From the NCBI GenBank assembly GCA_036403235.1, contig DASWRI010000006.1, positions 1 to 45,571 on the forward strand: 45,571 bases of DNA, written 5' to 3'. The stretch's first letter is position 1; the number at the start of each line of letters is the position of its first letter. The notes beneath the pieces are model-generated. The model ran no database searches. It was not told where the DNA came from and saw nothing but the letters and a program-made list of their open reading frames with translations. Source of the DNA: JBGTFE01 sp036403235 (GTDB lineage Bacteria; Acidobacteriota; Blastocatellia; Pyrinomonadales; Pyrinomonadaceae). Positions 1 through 7,730 of this stretch are shown in pieces. The translations under genes were made by a program, and so were the position numbers.

Positions 1-39
1 GAATTGATTTGGCGGCGGATTTTTTCTAACTTAAATATT

Positions 40-582
40 ATGAAAATTATCGTTTCGCTTTTTTCTCTTTTATTTTTCGTCTCGATTGCCGCCGCCGACA
101 TTTGCGCACAGAACCGGGAAATTACTTTTATTCTTTTGAGACACGCCGAAAAGGACGCGTCGCCGCTCGCCAATAAAGCCGACGTCGATTTGTCGGAGCA
201 AGGCAAACAGAGAGCCTTGCGCCTGTTTGATTTGATGAAGGAATACCGGCCCGAACAGATTTTTTCGTCGATTTTTCGCCGCACTCGTGAAACCGTGACG
301 CCGCTCGCGGAAAATTTGAATCCCGATTATCGTCTTCAGATTCAGATATACGACCACACCGACCTCGAAGAACTGGCGGCGCGGCTTTTGAAATTGAACG
401 CCAAAACCGTTCTCGTCGTCGGGCATAATACAACGACTCCCGCGCTCGCAAATCTTTTGATAAAACAGGAAAAATACAAGATTTTGGCCGAAACGGAATA
501 CGACAAAATCTGGATTATCAAAATCAAGCGAAACCACCATAAACCGAATAAAATCATCTCGGAAAAAGTAATTACGTATTAA
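40..582 (+). CDS. Secreted histidine phosphatase family protein (SixA/phosphoglycerate mutase-like)
   Basis: About 180 residues. The N-terminus is a signal peptide (Lys followed by a hydrophobic stretch ending near AAADICAQ), so the product is probably exported. The family signature LLRHAEK lies just after it, giving the nucleophilic His and its Arg. A second Arg region (FRRTRET) and a late VVGHNTT supply the other catalytic Arg and His. These enzymes remove phosphate through a phospho-His intermediate; the substrate cannot be told from sequence. I chose the ATG at 40 because it gives the signal peptide, although the frame is open back to the window edge. Its 3' end overlaps the converging VOC remnant by about 11 bp. 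Confidence 0.85.
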   Translation: MKIIVSLFSLLFFVSIAAADICAQNREITFILLRHAEKDASPLANKADVDLSEQGKQRALRLFDLMKEYRPEQIFSSIFRRTRETVTPLAENLNPDYRLQIQIYDHTDLEELAARLLKLNAKTVLVVGHNTTTPALANLLIKQEKYKILAETEYDKIWIIKIKRNHHKPNKIISEKVITY

Positions 583-808
583 CCGATTCGAGCGGCTCCC
601 TGAGCTCTATTTTGTTGCCTTCCGAGCGCAGAACTTTTAATAATTCAAACAGATTTTCGACGCGCAGATTTATCATAAATTCTTTGACGGAAAGCTCGAA
701 ATATTTGGTCGCGGCGTCGAAAAACGGAAACGCCGTCGAGCCTTTTTCTCGCTCACGAAACGGAAAATCGGTGTAAATCTTGCCGCCGATGCCGATTGCT
801 TTTTTCAT
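572..808 (-). pseudogene. Decayed VOC (glyoxalase/bleomycin-resistance-like) protein with two internal deletions
   Basis: The 78-residue frame has no stop codons but looks like a shortened VOC-superfamily protein. The start MKKAIGIGG, the middle KEFMINLRVENLFELLKVLR and the end EGNKIELREP each match the order and wording I know from complete VOC proteins of about 120-130 residues. The parts that should lie between them are missing: most of the first beta-alpha-beta unit after IGIGG, and the stretch between LLKVLR and EGNKIEL. Both losses keep the frame. Metal-binding and fold-forming residues are therefore absent and a working enzyme is unlikely. The ATG at 808 starts the conserved MKKAIG; a TTG lies six codons upstream. 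A small functional protein is the alternative. Confidence 0.6.
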
Positions 809-838
809 AAGTTTTAAAATTTTCAATCGTTGAAATTT

Positions 839-1759
839 TTACGCGGTTTTGTCCGGCGACAGATGGCGCTGAATGAATTCGGACGCTTTCCGCAGCGCCG
901 CGCTCGCTTCGGGCAAAACGCCGCTCAGCATTTGCCAGCAGTGAAATATGTCGTCGTAAATTTCGAGCTCGCTTTCGCCGCCGAGCGCGCGGATTTTTTC
1001 GTCAATTCGCCTAGAATCGTCCAAAAGCATCTCGGTCGAGCCGACCTGAAAAAGAACGGGCGGCAAATCTTTAAAATCGCCGAAAACGGGCGAGGCGAAA
1101 ATATTGCTTCCAGCCGCTTCACCGAGATATGCGCGCGCAAATTCCTGTGTGTTTTCGGGATAAAACATATCGTCGCGCCCGGCGTTAATGCGGCGGGAGT
1201 CGCCCGTTCCGGTCAAATCCGTCCACGGCGAAAAACAGACGGCGCAGGCCGGAAGCGGCAGACGCTCGTCGCGCAGACGCAAAAGCAGAGAGAGCACAAG
1301 CCCGCCGCCCGCCGAATCGCCCGCGAGCGCCACTCGTTCGGGCGAAACGTTTTGCGCGAGCAGCCACCGGTAAGCTTCAAAAACGTCGTCGAGCGCGGCC
1401 GGAAATCGGTGTTCGGGCGCGAGACGATAATCGAGACTGAAAACGCGAAAATTGGTCAAACGCGCGAGCGTGGCGGTAATCGGGCGATGCGTCCGCGAAG
1501 AACAGGAGACAAATCCGCCGCCGTGAACGTAGAAAATGACTTCCGGCCCGGATTGTTGTGTCTCCAGCCATTCGCCGCGCACGTTTTCTTCCTCGACGCG
1601 CCGCAGATTAAGTCCGCGAACGTGAAGTTTTTGAAAAAATTTCGGAGAGCCGAATCGCTTGCGCGCATTTCCGGCGAGCGCATATTCGTCGAATCCGTAT
1701 CGACGCCTTGTGAAAAGGCGAACGGCGGCGTTAAAAAATCGTCCCTGCAAACTAGGCAT
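839..1759 (-). CDS. Alpha/beta hydrolase, hormone-sensitive-lipase-type esterase
   Basis: A 306-residue enzyme of the HSL (type IV) esterase family. It has the oxyanion-hole motif VHGGGF, the nucleophile elbow GDSAGGG with catalytic Ser, and a C-terminal Asp region (GSTEMLLDDSRR) and His (IFHCWQ) completing the triad. These enzymes hydrolyse short-chain acyl esters in the cytoplasm. I chose the ATG at 1759 over a TTG seven codons upstream. No signal peptide is visible. It is divergent from the phosphoesterase gene at 1806 with about 46 bp between them, so the two may share a promoter region. The physiological ester is unknown. Confidence 0.9.
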   Translation of the reverse strand: MPSLQGRFFNAAVRLFTRRRYGFDEYALAGNARKRFGSPKFFQKLHVRGLNLRRVEEENVRGEWLETQQSGPEVIFYVHGGGFVSCSSRTHRPITATLARLTNFRVFSLDYRLAPEHRFPAALDDVFEAYRWLLAQNVSPERVALAGDSAGGGLVLSLLLRLRDERLPLPACAVCFSPWTDLTGTGDSRRINAGRDDMFYPENTQEFARAYLGEAAGSNIFASPVFGDFKDLPPVLFQVGSTEMLLDDSRRIDEKIRALGGESELEIYDDIFHCWQMLSGVLPEASAALRKASEFIQRHLSPDKTA

Positions 1760-1805
1760 AAAAATTTTCGTGAATCGCAATGCAATTCTATATTAAAATC
1801 GATTT

Positions 1806-2240
1806 ATGCGAAAACGTTTTGTCATCCACGAGCATCACGCCACGCGCCTGCATTTCGATTTGCGTCTCGAAATCAGCGGCGTTCTCAAGTCCTGGGCCGT
1901 TCCGAAAGGCGTTTCGATGAATCCGCTCGACAAACGCCTGGCCGTTCACGTTCCCGACCATTCGCTCGGATATATCAATTTTGAAGGCCGATTGGCCGAG
2001 GGAACTTACGGCGCGGGCGAAGTCAGAATCTGGGACAAAGGCGAGTTTGAAGCGGAAGACGCGGCGGAAAATTTACGAAAGGGAAAACTCGTCTTTAAGT
2101 TTTACGGCGCGAAATTAAAAGGCGAATTCACGCTCCTGAAATGGTGGAATCACGAAAAAAACTGGCTGATTATCAAATCGCGCGATGAATTTGCCGACGC
2201 CGTTTGGAAGCTCGAAACCGTCTTGAAGCCGAAGAAATGA
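1806..2240 (+). CDS. Stand-alone LigD-type 3'-phosphoesterase domain protein
   Basis: 144 residues corresponding to the PE (3'-phosphoesterase) domain normally fused to the bacterial NHEJ ligase LigD. The N-terminal motif HEHHATRLHFDLRLE carries the manganese-site residues of the family (His10, His16 and Asp18 here), followed by SWAVPKG and a C-terminal WLIIKSRD. The family trims 3'-phosphate or 3'-ribonucleotide ends during DNA repair. No ligase, polymerase domain or Ku gene is visible in the window, so this is the PE domain alone, a form known in some bacteria and archaea. The ATG at 1806 starts immediately before the conserved RKRFVIHEH. Confidence 0.9.
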   Translation: MRKRFVIHEHHATRLHFDLRLEISGVLKSWAVPKGVSMNPLDKRLAVHVPDHSLGYINFEGRLAEGTYGAGEVRIWDKGEFEAEDAAENLRKGKLVFKFYGAKLKGEFTLLKWWNHEKNWLIIKSRDEFADAVWKLETVLKPKK

Positions 2241-2243
2241 ATT

Positions 2244-2373
2244 CACCACAGAGAACACGCAGGAAACTAAAACAGGACGGACTTCGATTTTCAGGATAAT
2301 TATTTCTTTCCAATCTGCGTTATCGGCGTTTATCTGCGGTTAACTTCTCTTAAAAATCTCTGTGCCTCTACGG
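2244..2373. repeat. Intergenic mirrored element (CACAGAG / CTCTGTG arms)
   Basis: The 3' space between the phosphoesterase and the converging MFS gene. The left arm CACCACAGAGAACACG faces a right arm CTCTGTGCCTCTACGG. Between them is a run with repeated TGCGTT/GGCGTT/TGCGGTT words. It uses the same words as the cleaner element at 30662-30725. No gene is visible here. Confidence 0.5.
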
Positions 2374-2378
2374 ACTTC

Positions 2379-3647
2379 CTATGCAATCGCCTGATTGCGA
2401 TTCGCTCTGGCGAAATAAACAGCTATCAGGGCGGCGATAATCATAATGGCCGAGGCCGTCCAGAAAGTGCGCCGAATCGTGAAATCGTCAACTTGATTCA
2501 AAGCGTTGTTGAGCAGAATTCCGCCGACGGCCGGCCCGATGGCGCGCGCCAGGCTTGAGCCCGACTGCATCACGCCCAAAGCTTTGCCCTGCTCGCTTTC
2601 GTCTGAAACTTTCGAAGCGAGACTCGTGACGGCGGGCGCGGCCATCGAATTTCCGATGGCCAAAAATGCGATGGTCGAGAGCAGCGCGCCGAGACCGCCC
2701 GCGCCGGGGCGTATGAGCGGAATCAAAAAAAGACTCGTCGTCATCATCAGACAGCCGACAATCATCAGTGGTTTCTCGCCGAATCGGTCGGCTACCTTCC
2801 CAAACAACCCGCCCTGAAAAATTACCGCCAGAATGCCTATAAAAGCGAAGATATAGCCGTTTTGCTCGGCGTTGTAGCCGAAGCGCTGCATCGTGTAGAG
2901 CACGAACGCGTAAGTCATTATCGAAAACGCGACGACGAGAAAAAAGTAAACGGCGGTCAGCGTTCCGAAGCGCGCGTCCCGCAAGGATTCGAATAGCTCG
3001 GCGAATCGATTTTTGCGCGGTTTTGCCGAATCGAACGAATCTTTTTTAACGGTTTCGGGCAAAATGAAATAAAGCAGGACGGCGTTTGCGAAAGAAAGGA
3101 CGGCGGCGAAAAGAAACGGGACGTTGACGCCGTAGCGGCTCAAAATTCCGCCGATGGCCGGGCCGAAAATAAAGCCGAGACCGAACGTCGCGCCGAAAAG
3201 TCCCATTCCTTTGGCGCGGTTTTCTCTGGTCGTGACGTCCGCGATATAGGCTTGTGCGGTCGAGATGCTTCCGCCCGTGATGCCGGAGATGATGCGGCCG
3301 ACAAAAACCATCCAGAGCGCGAACGCAAAACCGATAAAAATATAACCGATGGCCGAACCAATCATCGAAAGAAACAAAATCGGACGCCGCCCGATACGGT
3401 CTGAAAGGCTTCCCAAAATCGGCGAGAAAATAAACTGCATCAGGCTGTAAGACGCGAAAAGAAGCCCGATTTCAAAAGGCGTCGCCCGAAACGCATCGCC
3501 TTTGACATAGAAAGGCAGAGACGGCAAAACGATGCCGAATCCGATTAAATCGATAAAAACCGTGACGAAGATAAGAGCGAGCGGTTTGGTGAAAAACTTT
3601 CCGCTCGCGGCTGGCGTAATTTTGTCGTCAATCGGCGCTTGGCTCAT
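2379..3647 (-). CDS. MFS transporter, TetA/TCR-like drug:H+ antiporter family
   Basis: About 422 residues with the alternating hydrophobic pattern of a 12-helix major facilitator. The first helix has the DHA1 hallmark IGFGIVLPSLPFYV. The loop between helices 2 and 3 carries motif A (GSLSDRIGRRPILF), and a related copy follows in the second half (GKVADRFGEKPLMI). This is the TetA/multidrug exporter branch, which pumps small molecules out in exchange for protons. The substrate is unknown, and tetracycline resistance should not be inferred. I chose the ATG at 3647 (MSQAPIDD) because the upstream extension depends on a TTG and reads poorly. It diverges from the M61 peptidase gene. Confidence 0.88.
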   Translation of the reverse strand: MSQAPIDDKITPAASGKFFTKPLALIFVTVFIDLIGFGIVLPSLPFYVKGDAFRATPFEIGLLFASYSLMQFIFSPILGSLSDRIGRRPILFLSMIGSAIGYIFIGFAFALWMVFVGRIISGITGGSISTAQAYIADVTTRENRAKGMGLFGATFGLGFIFGPAIGGILSRYGVNVPFLFAAVLSFANAVLLYFILPETVKKDSFDSAKPRKNRFAELFESLRDARFGTLTAVYFFLVVAFSIMTYAFVLYTMQRFGYNAEQNGYIFAFIGILAVIFQGGLFGKVADRFGEKPLMIVGCLMMTTSLFLIPLIRPGAGGLGALLSTIAFLAIGNSMAAPAVTSLASKVSDESEQGKALGVMQSGSSLARAIGPAVGGILLNNALNQVDDFTIRRTFWTASAIMIIAALIAVYFARANRNQAIA

Positions 3648-3727
3648 CGGGTCTTTACTGCTCAGATTTTCATTTTGTAGTAATATAGCAAAGAATAAAC
3701 GATAACATTTCAAGGGAGTTTGCAAAA

Positions 3728-5596
3728 GTGAAACAAAAAACTATAAAAACGCAGGGTTTTTTTATTTTAATCATTGCACTTATATTTTCTATGTATCAGG
3801 AAACGACAGCTCAGGGGAAAAAATCGAAAACAAAAAAAACGACTACCGTTGAAGCGGTCAAACCCGTTGCGCCGACCATCAGCTACACCGTTTCGATGTC
3901 GAAGCCGTGGACGCATCTTCTGGAAGTCGAAATGCGTTTGAGCTGGACGCAGATGCCGGCGCTCGCCGAGATAAAAATGCCGGTCTGGACGCCCGGCAGC
4001 TATCTCGTCCGCGAATACGCGCGGCACGTCGAGGATTTTTCCGTGAAAGACGCGGGCGGAAACAGCCTTTCGTGGCAGAAAATCAACAAAAACACGTGGC
4101 AGATTGACACCAAAGGCGCGAAGGAAATCGTCGCCAGGTACAATGTCTACGCCAACGAGCTGACGGTTCGCACAAACGAGCTCAACGCCGACCACGCGTT
4201 TTTTACACCGGCGGCGCTTCTAATGTTTCCGAAAGACCAAATCGGCGCGAACTCGATTGTCACGGTAAATCCTTTCGGAACCTGGAAAATCGCGACCGGC
4301 CTGCCGAAAGTCGAAGGCCAGACAAACACTTTTCGCGCCGAAAACTTTGACGTTTTATACGATTCGCCGTTTGAAGTCGGAAATTTTAACGACATTAATT
4401 TTACCGCTTCCGGCAAACCGCACCGCTTTGTTATCGAAGGCGAAGGCAATTACGATTTGCCGCGCATTGCCGCCGACACGACGAAAATCGTCGAGGAAGC
4501 GGCTAAAATTTTCGGCGAGCTGCCATATAACGATTACACTTTTATTTTGAATTTGCGCGGCGGCGGCGGTCTCGAGCATTTGAATTCGACGGCTTTGCAG
4601 TGGCAGAAATTCGGATTTAAGCCCGAGCCGCGCTACAAAAGTTTCTTAGGTCTCGTCGCGCACGAATATTTTCACTGCTTTAACGTCAAAAGAATTCGTC
4701 CCGACGCGCTCGGCCCGTTCGATTACGAAAACGAAAATTACACGCGCCTGCTCTGGGTGGCCGAGGGCGGAACGGAGTACTATTCGGGCGTGCTCAATCT
4801 GCGCGCCAAAATGATGACGGATAAAGAATTTCTGGCGGAAAAGGCCGGAGCGTTTCAGGCTTTGCAGTCGCGCCCGGGAAGAACCGAAACTTCGGCCGAA
4901 GAAGCGAGCTTCGACGCCTGGATAAAATATTACCGGCAGGACGAAAATTCAATCAACAATCAAATTTCGTATTATGACAAAGGCGAAATTCTCAACTTTC
5001 TGCTCGATTGGACGATTCGCTCGTCGAGCGGCGGCGCAAAATCGCTCGACGACGTAATGCGCTATCTTTATACCGATTTTTACAAAAAAGGCAAAAATTA
5101 CACGCCCGCCGATTTTCAGAAAGCGGCGGAAATGATGGCCGGAAAATCGCTGGAAGACTTTTTCTCGCGCTACGTTCGCGGGCGCGAGGACATCGATTAC
5201 AATTCGATTTTAAGCTCGTTCGGTTTGCAGTTGAATACCGGAATGGGACGCGAAACGGCGTTCCTCGGGGCGGATTTGCGGCAGGACGGCGACCGCCTGA
5301 GCATAACTTCGCTTGCGCAGGGAACGCCCGCTTACGAGCAGGGCCTGAACACGAGCGACCAGATTGTCGCCATCGACGGCAACCGGGCGAGCCAGCAGTT
5401 TTTGCAGACCTATCTGGCCGAAAAGAAACCGGGCGATAAAGTCCGTCTGACCGTTTTTCGCTTTGACACGCTCCGCGACGTCGAAATTACGCTCGGCGGC
5501 CGCGGCGCGCCGAATTATCGAATCGTCGCGGTGGAAAATCCGACCGACGAGCAGAAGCGGCTTTATCAAAGCTATTTCGGCACTGAACTGGAATAA
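3728..5596 (+). CDS. Secreted M61 family metallopeptidase with PDZ domain
   Basis: A 622-residue exported peptidase. A GTG start is supported by the upstream AAGGGAG. A signal peptide follows (residues about 1-29, ending near TTAQG). The N-terminal half matches the beta-rich M61 domain. The zinc motif HEYFH is at residues 312-316, followed by FNVKRIRP, and the likely third ligand is in WVAEGGTEYY (Glu346). The C-terminal PDZ domain spans about residues 490-590 (AQGTPAYEQGLNTSDQIVAIDG). M61 enzymes of the glycyl-aminopeptidase type cleave peptides outside the cytoplasm. All active-site residues are present. The lipoprotein gene at 5668 follows on the same strand. Confidence 0.93.
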   Translation: MKQKTIKTQGFFILIIALIFSMYQETTAQGKKSKTKKTTTVEAVKPVAPTISYTVSMSKPWTHLLEVEMRLSWTQMPALAEIKMPVWTPGSYLVREYARHVEDFSVKDAGGNSLSWQKINKNTWQIDTKGAKEIVARYNVYANELTVRTNELNADHAFFTPAALLMFPKDQIGANSIVTVNPFGTWKIATGLPKVEGQTNTFRAENFDVLYDSPFEVGNFNDINFTASGKPHRFVIEGEGNYDLPRIAADTTKIVEEAAKIFGELPYNDYTFILNLRGGGGLEHLNSTALQWQKFGFKPEPRYKSFLGLVAHEYFHCFNVKRIRPDALGPFDYENENYTRLLWVAEGGTEYYSGVLNLRAKMMTDKEFLAEKAGAFQALQSRPGRTETSAEEASFDAWIKYYRQDENSINNQISYYDKGEILNFLLDWTIRSSSGGAKSLDDVMRYLYTDFYKKGKNYTPADFQKAAEMMAGKSLEDFFSRYVRGREDIDYNSILSSFGLQLNTGMGRETAFLGADLRQDGDRLSITSLAQGTPAYEQGLNTSDQIVAIDGNRASQQFLQTYLAEKKPGDKVRLTVFRFDTLRDVEITLGGRGAPNYRIVAVENPTDEQKRLYQSYFGTELE

Positions 5597-5598
5597 AA

Positions 5599-5666
5599 GT
5601 GACAGGTGACAGGTGATAGGTTTTTTCTTGTCATTTATTATCTGTCGCTCATCACTTATCACTTTT
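5599..5666. repeat. Intergenic mirrored element (GTGACAG heptads)
   Basis: It fills the gap between the M61 and lipoprotein genes. The left arm is GTGACAGGTGACAGGTGATA, a 7-bp unit repeated three times. The right arm contains ATCTGTCGCTCATCACTTATCAC, a degenerate reverse complement. Confidence 0.6.
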
Positions 5667-5667
5667 T

Positions 5668-6981
5668 ATGCGAAAAATTTTCAGTTTAATTTTTATTATT
5701 AGCTTGCTTTCCGCGTTCGGCTGTCAGAAAAACATTTTCCAGTCGCCGACGGTTGCGCCCGCAAGTTTGCGCGACGTTCCGGCGCTGCGGCTTAATTTTC
5801 GTTTCGAATCCGACGTTCCGGCGCCGCCCGAGGCAAATGTAAATGCGCAGTCAGAAGACAGAAACGCCGCCGTGCAGGCTGATTTTGACCAGAACCGGCA
5901 GCAGGAGCTGCTCGACAAAACCGTTATATCGCCCGATAAACAAAGAGTTCTCGCGGTGTATCACAACGCGTCGGACCAACCTTCGGAGTTTCGTCTGGAT
6001 ATGTATTCGCCGGACGGAAAGCTTCTCAAAAAAATCACATACGACGGAATGGCGGTGCATTTTCCCGACACGATTCTCTGGTCGCCCGATTCGAAAACGA
6101 TTGCGTTCGTCGCGATGATTCGCTCCGGGCTTCCGGGCGGGCAGGCGATTCCGACGCCGACACCGGCGGAAAATCAGGCAAACACCGCTGCCAGTTCACA
6201 GGCGAACACAAACCCCGAAGCCAATACGAACGCGGCCGCCGAAAATACTCCGGCCGCTGCCGCGCCGTCGCAGGTCGAGCAGCCGCAGGCGGTTTTGACT
6301 CTCGGAACCGAGCAGATTTATATCTGCGGCTCGGACGGCGGTGATTTAAAGCTCGTCACGCAAAACCAGCGTTTGATTTATTTTTATTTTGTCTGGTCGC
6401 CCGACGGCTCGATGCTCGCGGCGATGGCCGCAACGCCGCAGGAATGGCGCTATCTGGAATATCAGGCAAAGGAAATAAAAGGCGAGATTTTTGTTCCGTT
6501 CGGACGGCTGCGGCTGGTCGAAAAAAACGGGCGCGAGCGACTTCTCGACGATAATTTGACGAAGGTGCGTCCCGTCTGGTCGCCGGATTCCGCCAAAGTC
6601 GCGATTGCCTACGAGACGCAGGTTCGCGTTTACGACGCCATCGGCAACGCGCCGACACAGGCGGCGATTCCGCTCAAAAATCAACTGCTTATTTCTTCGA
6701 AAGCGTTTGACGAGGAACTCCAGCGCAAGGAGCAGGGTGGAGACGCCAACGCCGCGCCCGCGGGCGCAAACACAAATGCCAATCAGGCGGTCAGCACTTT
6801 GCCGGACGAAACTTCGCTGGTTTCCTTCAGCCCGATTGTCGAATTGCGCTGGACCGAAGCCGGAATGCTTTATCTGCAAACGGGTTACGTCAAGCTTTTC
6901 ATCAGGGAAGCCGAAAACGTGCGCAGCTATATGCGCTGGCATCGCTTGATTTTCAGCCCGCAACCGACGACGATTAAGTAA
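5668..6981 (+). CDS. Lipoprotein with TolB/PD40-like beta-propeller repeats
   Basis: 437 residues. The N-terminus is a lipoprotein signal peptide with lipobox LLSAFGC, so the mature protein is probably lipid-anchored at the cell envelope. At least three PD40/WD40-like blades are readable from their cores WSPDSKTIAFVA, WSPDGSMLAAMA and WSPDSAKVAIAYE. Two low-complexity stretches rich in Asn, Ala, Thr and Pro interrupt the propeller (about residues 165-205 and 360-375). These look like surface loops and are a recurrent style in this genome. No catalytic motif is present, and a role in binding or sensing is only a guess. A mirrored repeat fills the gap to the upstream peptidase gene. Confidence 0.75.
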   Translation: MRKIFSLIFIISLLSAFGCQKNIFQSPTVAPASLRDVPALRLNFRFESDVPAPPEANVNAQSEDRNAAVQADFDQNRQQELLDKTVISPDKQRVLAVYHNASDQPSEFRLDMYSPDGKLLKKITYDGMAVHFPDTILWSPDSKTIAFVAMIRSGLPGGQAIPTPTPAENQANTAASSQANTNPEANTNAAAENTPAAAAPSQVEQPQAVLTLGTEQIYICGSDGGDLKLVTQNQRLIYFYFVWSPDGSMLAAMAATPQEWRYLEYQAKEIKGEIFVPFGRLRLVEKNGRERLLDDNLTKVRPVWSPDSAKVAIAYETQVRVYDAIGNAPTQAAIPLKNQLLISSKAFDEELQRKEQGGDANAAPAGANTNANQAVSTLPDETSLVSFSPIVELRWTEAGMLYLQTGYVKLFIREAENVRSYMRWHRLIFSPQPTTIK

Positions 6982-6995
6982 AAGCTGAAAAAATT

Positions 6996-7538
6996 ATGAA
7001 CTACCAAAAAATTTCCGAAATTTACGAAGCGAACGATAAAATCAGAGCAAAACTAAAGGAATTCGTTGCAAGCTTGACCGACGAGCAGGCAAATTTTCTG
7101 CCCGAAGGCGAAAAATGGACGGCGGCGAATATCGTCGAGCATCTTTCGATGGTCGAAAACTCGATGGCGAGAATTTCCGCGAAACTTCTCAACGAAGCGA
7201 AAAGCAAAGGCGAAAAATCGTCGGGCGAGGCGAAAATATCTGAAGAGTTTTTGCAAAAGCTCGTAACGGGAAAAGACCAGAAATTCGAAGCGCCCGAACG
7301 CGTTCATCCGAGCGGCCAACTTTCGATTACCGAATCGCTGGCGGCGATGGACGAAAACGGGCAAAAACTGGAAGAGCTGCGGCCGCTTTTCGAATCGGTT
7401 GAATGCTCGGATTTTAAGTTTCCGCATCCGGCCTTCGGCAATTTGTCGGCGCACGAATGGCTCGCTCTTCTCGGCGGTCACACGGCGCGCCATCTGCGGC
7501 AAATCCAAAATATCATCGAGCGCGCCGCCAAGCCGTAA
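6996..7538 (+). CDS. DinB family protein
   Basis: A 180-residue four-helix-bundle protein of the DinB/YfiT-like superfamily. The first helix region has TDEQANFLPEGEKWTAANIVEHL, with the first metal-binding His, and the C-terminal helix has GGHTARHLRQIQNI with two more His. That three-His arrangement is the family metal site. Members act as thiol-dependent S-transferases or have unknown roles. The ATG at 6996 lies 14 bp after the lipoprotein stop, so the two are probably co-transcribed. It converges on the VCBS-repeat gene, and terminators separate them. Confidence 0.85.
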   Translation: MNYQKISEIYEANDKIRAKLKEFVASLTDEQANFLPEGEKWTAANIVEHLSMVENSMARISAKLLNEAKSKGEKSSGEAKISEEFLQKLVTGKDQKFEAPERVHPSGQLSITESLAAMDENGQKLEELRPLFESVECSDFKFPHPAFGNLSAHEWLALLGGHTARHLRQIQNIIERAAKP

Positions 7539-7554
7539 ATTTAAAACAAAAAAT

Positions 7555-7587
7555 GCCCTGACCGAGAGGAGGGCAAACGGTCAGGGC
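7555..7587 (-). terminator. Hairpin followed by T-run on the minus strand
   Basis: A 10-bp perfect stem GCCCTGACCG / CGGTCAGGGC. On the minus strand it is followed by ATTTTTTG, which fits a terminator for leftward transcription and would back up the stronger hairpin at 7689-7721. Confidence 0.55.
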
Positions 7588-7613
7588 TAACATTCAAGCG
7601 ATTGCTTCCTAGG

Positions 7614-7722
7614 TATAATTGCTCATAAAACTTTCAGAAGCACTTACTTGGATGTTGAATCTTAAATTACTGTTGCTTCAAATTTTTGAAAAAGGCCGGC
7701 TGGCTTTGAGCCGGCCTTTTTT
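7614..7722 (+). ncRNA. Possible small RNA: TATAAT box followed by terminator
   Basis: Between DinB and the VCBS gene, the plus strand has a consensus TATAAT at 7614-7619 with TTCAAG 15 bp upstream. It then has about 65 non-coding bases that run straight into the strong terminator. That layout would make an RNA of about 95 nt. No conserved RNA family is recognised and the -35 spacing is short, so this is weak evidence. Confidence 0.2.
7689..7721. terminator. Strong bidirectional rho-independent terminator
   Basis: A 13-bp perfect stem (AAAAAGGCCGGCT / AGCCGGCCTTTTT) with a 7-base loop, and A- and T-runs on either side. It lies just past the stop of the VCBS-repeat gene (7731) and serves that gene on the minus strand. 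It would also stop rightward transcription from the DinB side. Confidence 0.88.
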
Positions 7723-7730
7723 CGTTGTCT

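Noticed and set aside
830..1984. A long plus-strand open frame (384 codons) opposite the esterase
   Set aside because: It is Arg/Ala-rich, lacks any domain, and is the antisense shadow of a well-supported esterase. GC-rich codon use leaves many such shadows here.
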